Below are positions 39,746 through 39,793 of a stretch of 39,793 nucleotides of DNA, piece by piece. Within the stretch, counting starts at the first letter, position 1. The number at the start of each line of letters is the position of its first letter. A program made the position numbers and the translations under genes. This DNA is from an uncultured Collinsella sp. (lineage in GTDB: Bacteria > Actinomycetota > Coriobacteriia > Coriobacteriales > Coriobacteriaceae), in contig CABSYW010000025.1 in NCBI GenBank assembly GCA_902482035.1, positions 1 to 39,793 on the forward strand, in the 5' to 3' direction. The notes below the pieces were generated by a model. That model saw only the letters and a program-made list of their open reading frames with translations, searched no databases and was not told where the DNA came from.

Positions 39746-39768
39746 AACCACCCTTAAAAAGGGTGGTT
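39746..39768 (+). terminator. Hairpin after the kinase gene, probable terminator
   Basis: AACCACCC / GGGTGGTT around TTAAAAA, 23 nt after the stop. Only a short T run follows. Confidence 0.65.
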
Positions 39769-39793
39769 TGCTCTTAGGGTATAACCCACGGGC

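Overview
The window looks like a piece of a high-GC actinobacterial gut genome of class Coriobacteriia, most likely Collinsella. The basis is the high GC, the family-level gene content (PTS/GH1 sugar operon, Mn-dependent pyrophosphatase, HypAB with Tat, BceRS-like and OmpR-type two-component pairs) and interspersed intergenic repeats of the GGGACGTTCCTT / CTAGTCATTGGGGACG type that I associate with Collinsella. The genus is an inference. I saw no rRNA, tRNA, CRISPR array, prophage or intact insertion sequence. The first 40 bases are not biological: they match an Illumina Nextera transposase adapter preceded by the end of an i7 barcode, so the first gene is cut by a contig end.

Layout. 41-978: 3' part of a membrane-anchored acidic protein, then a repeat palindrome and a terminator. 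1005-6128 (minus): a Tat export and nickel-enzyme maturation cluster (tatA/B-like, tatC, hypA, hypB) followed by a type IA topoisomerase. 6281-7966: lone STAS protein and a group If aspartate aminotransferase. 8117-8619: a small orphan gene and copy 1 of a 230-bp inverted-repeat element. 8704-12354: nhaA (with an attenuator-like leader), ppaC and a ROK glucokinase. 12500-17287: a beta-glucoside operon (GH1 phospho-beta-glucosidase, PTS EIIC, EIIB, EIIA) divergent from a GntR/HutC regulator, with AAAAGTAA boxes in the shared promoter region; EIIC has an apparent 1-nt frameshift. 17361-23468: manA, pcrA, uppP and uspA, with several large palindromes. 23669-26274: a BceS/BceR-like pair and an unknown gene. 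26380-28906: purH and a divergent GNAT gene. 28911-29309: repeats and copy 2 of the 230-bp element. 29423-32996: a DUF2207 membrane protein and gluQ, whose C-terminus is fused to what looks like the tail of a DUF1778 antitoxin. 33049-36856: a metallophosphoesterase, then a more AT-rich island holding an AIPR-like abortive-infection gene and a convergent HNH endonuclease gene. 37113-39723: a UBA-like/DUF4342 protein and an OmpR/EnvZ-type two-component system.

How the genes work together. The sugar block imports and phosphorylates beta-glucosides, hydrolyses them to glucose and glucose-6-phosphate, and returns free glucose to glycolysis through the ROK kinase; ManA lies just beyond the regulator. 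HypA and HypB deliver nickel, probably to a [NiFe] hydrogenase encoded elsewhere, and Tat is the usual route for such enzymes.

The best candidates for something undescribed are three. First, the AIPR-like/HNH island with its structured leader, in which an inverted repeat overlaps the ribosome-binding site. Second, the pair of 230-bp inverted-repeat elements. Third, the gluQ-antitoxin fusion. The other palindromes (18438-18567, 23482-23572) and the nhaA leader are secondary candidates. All functions are read from sequence patterns only; no database search was possible.
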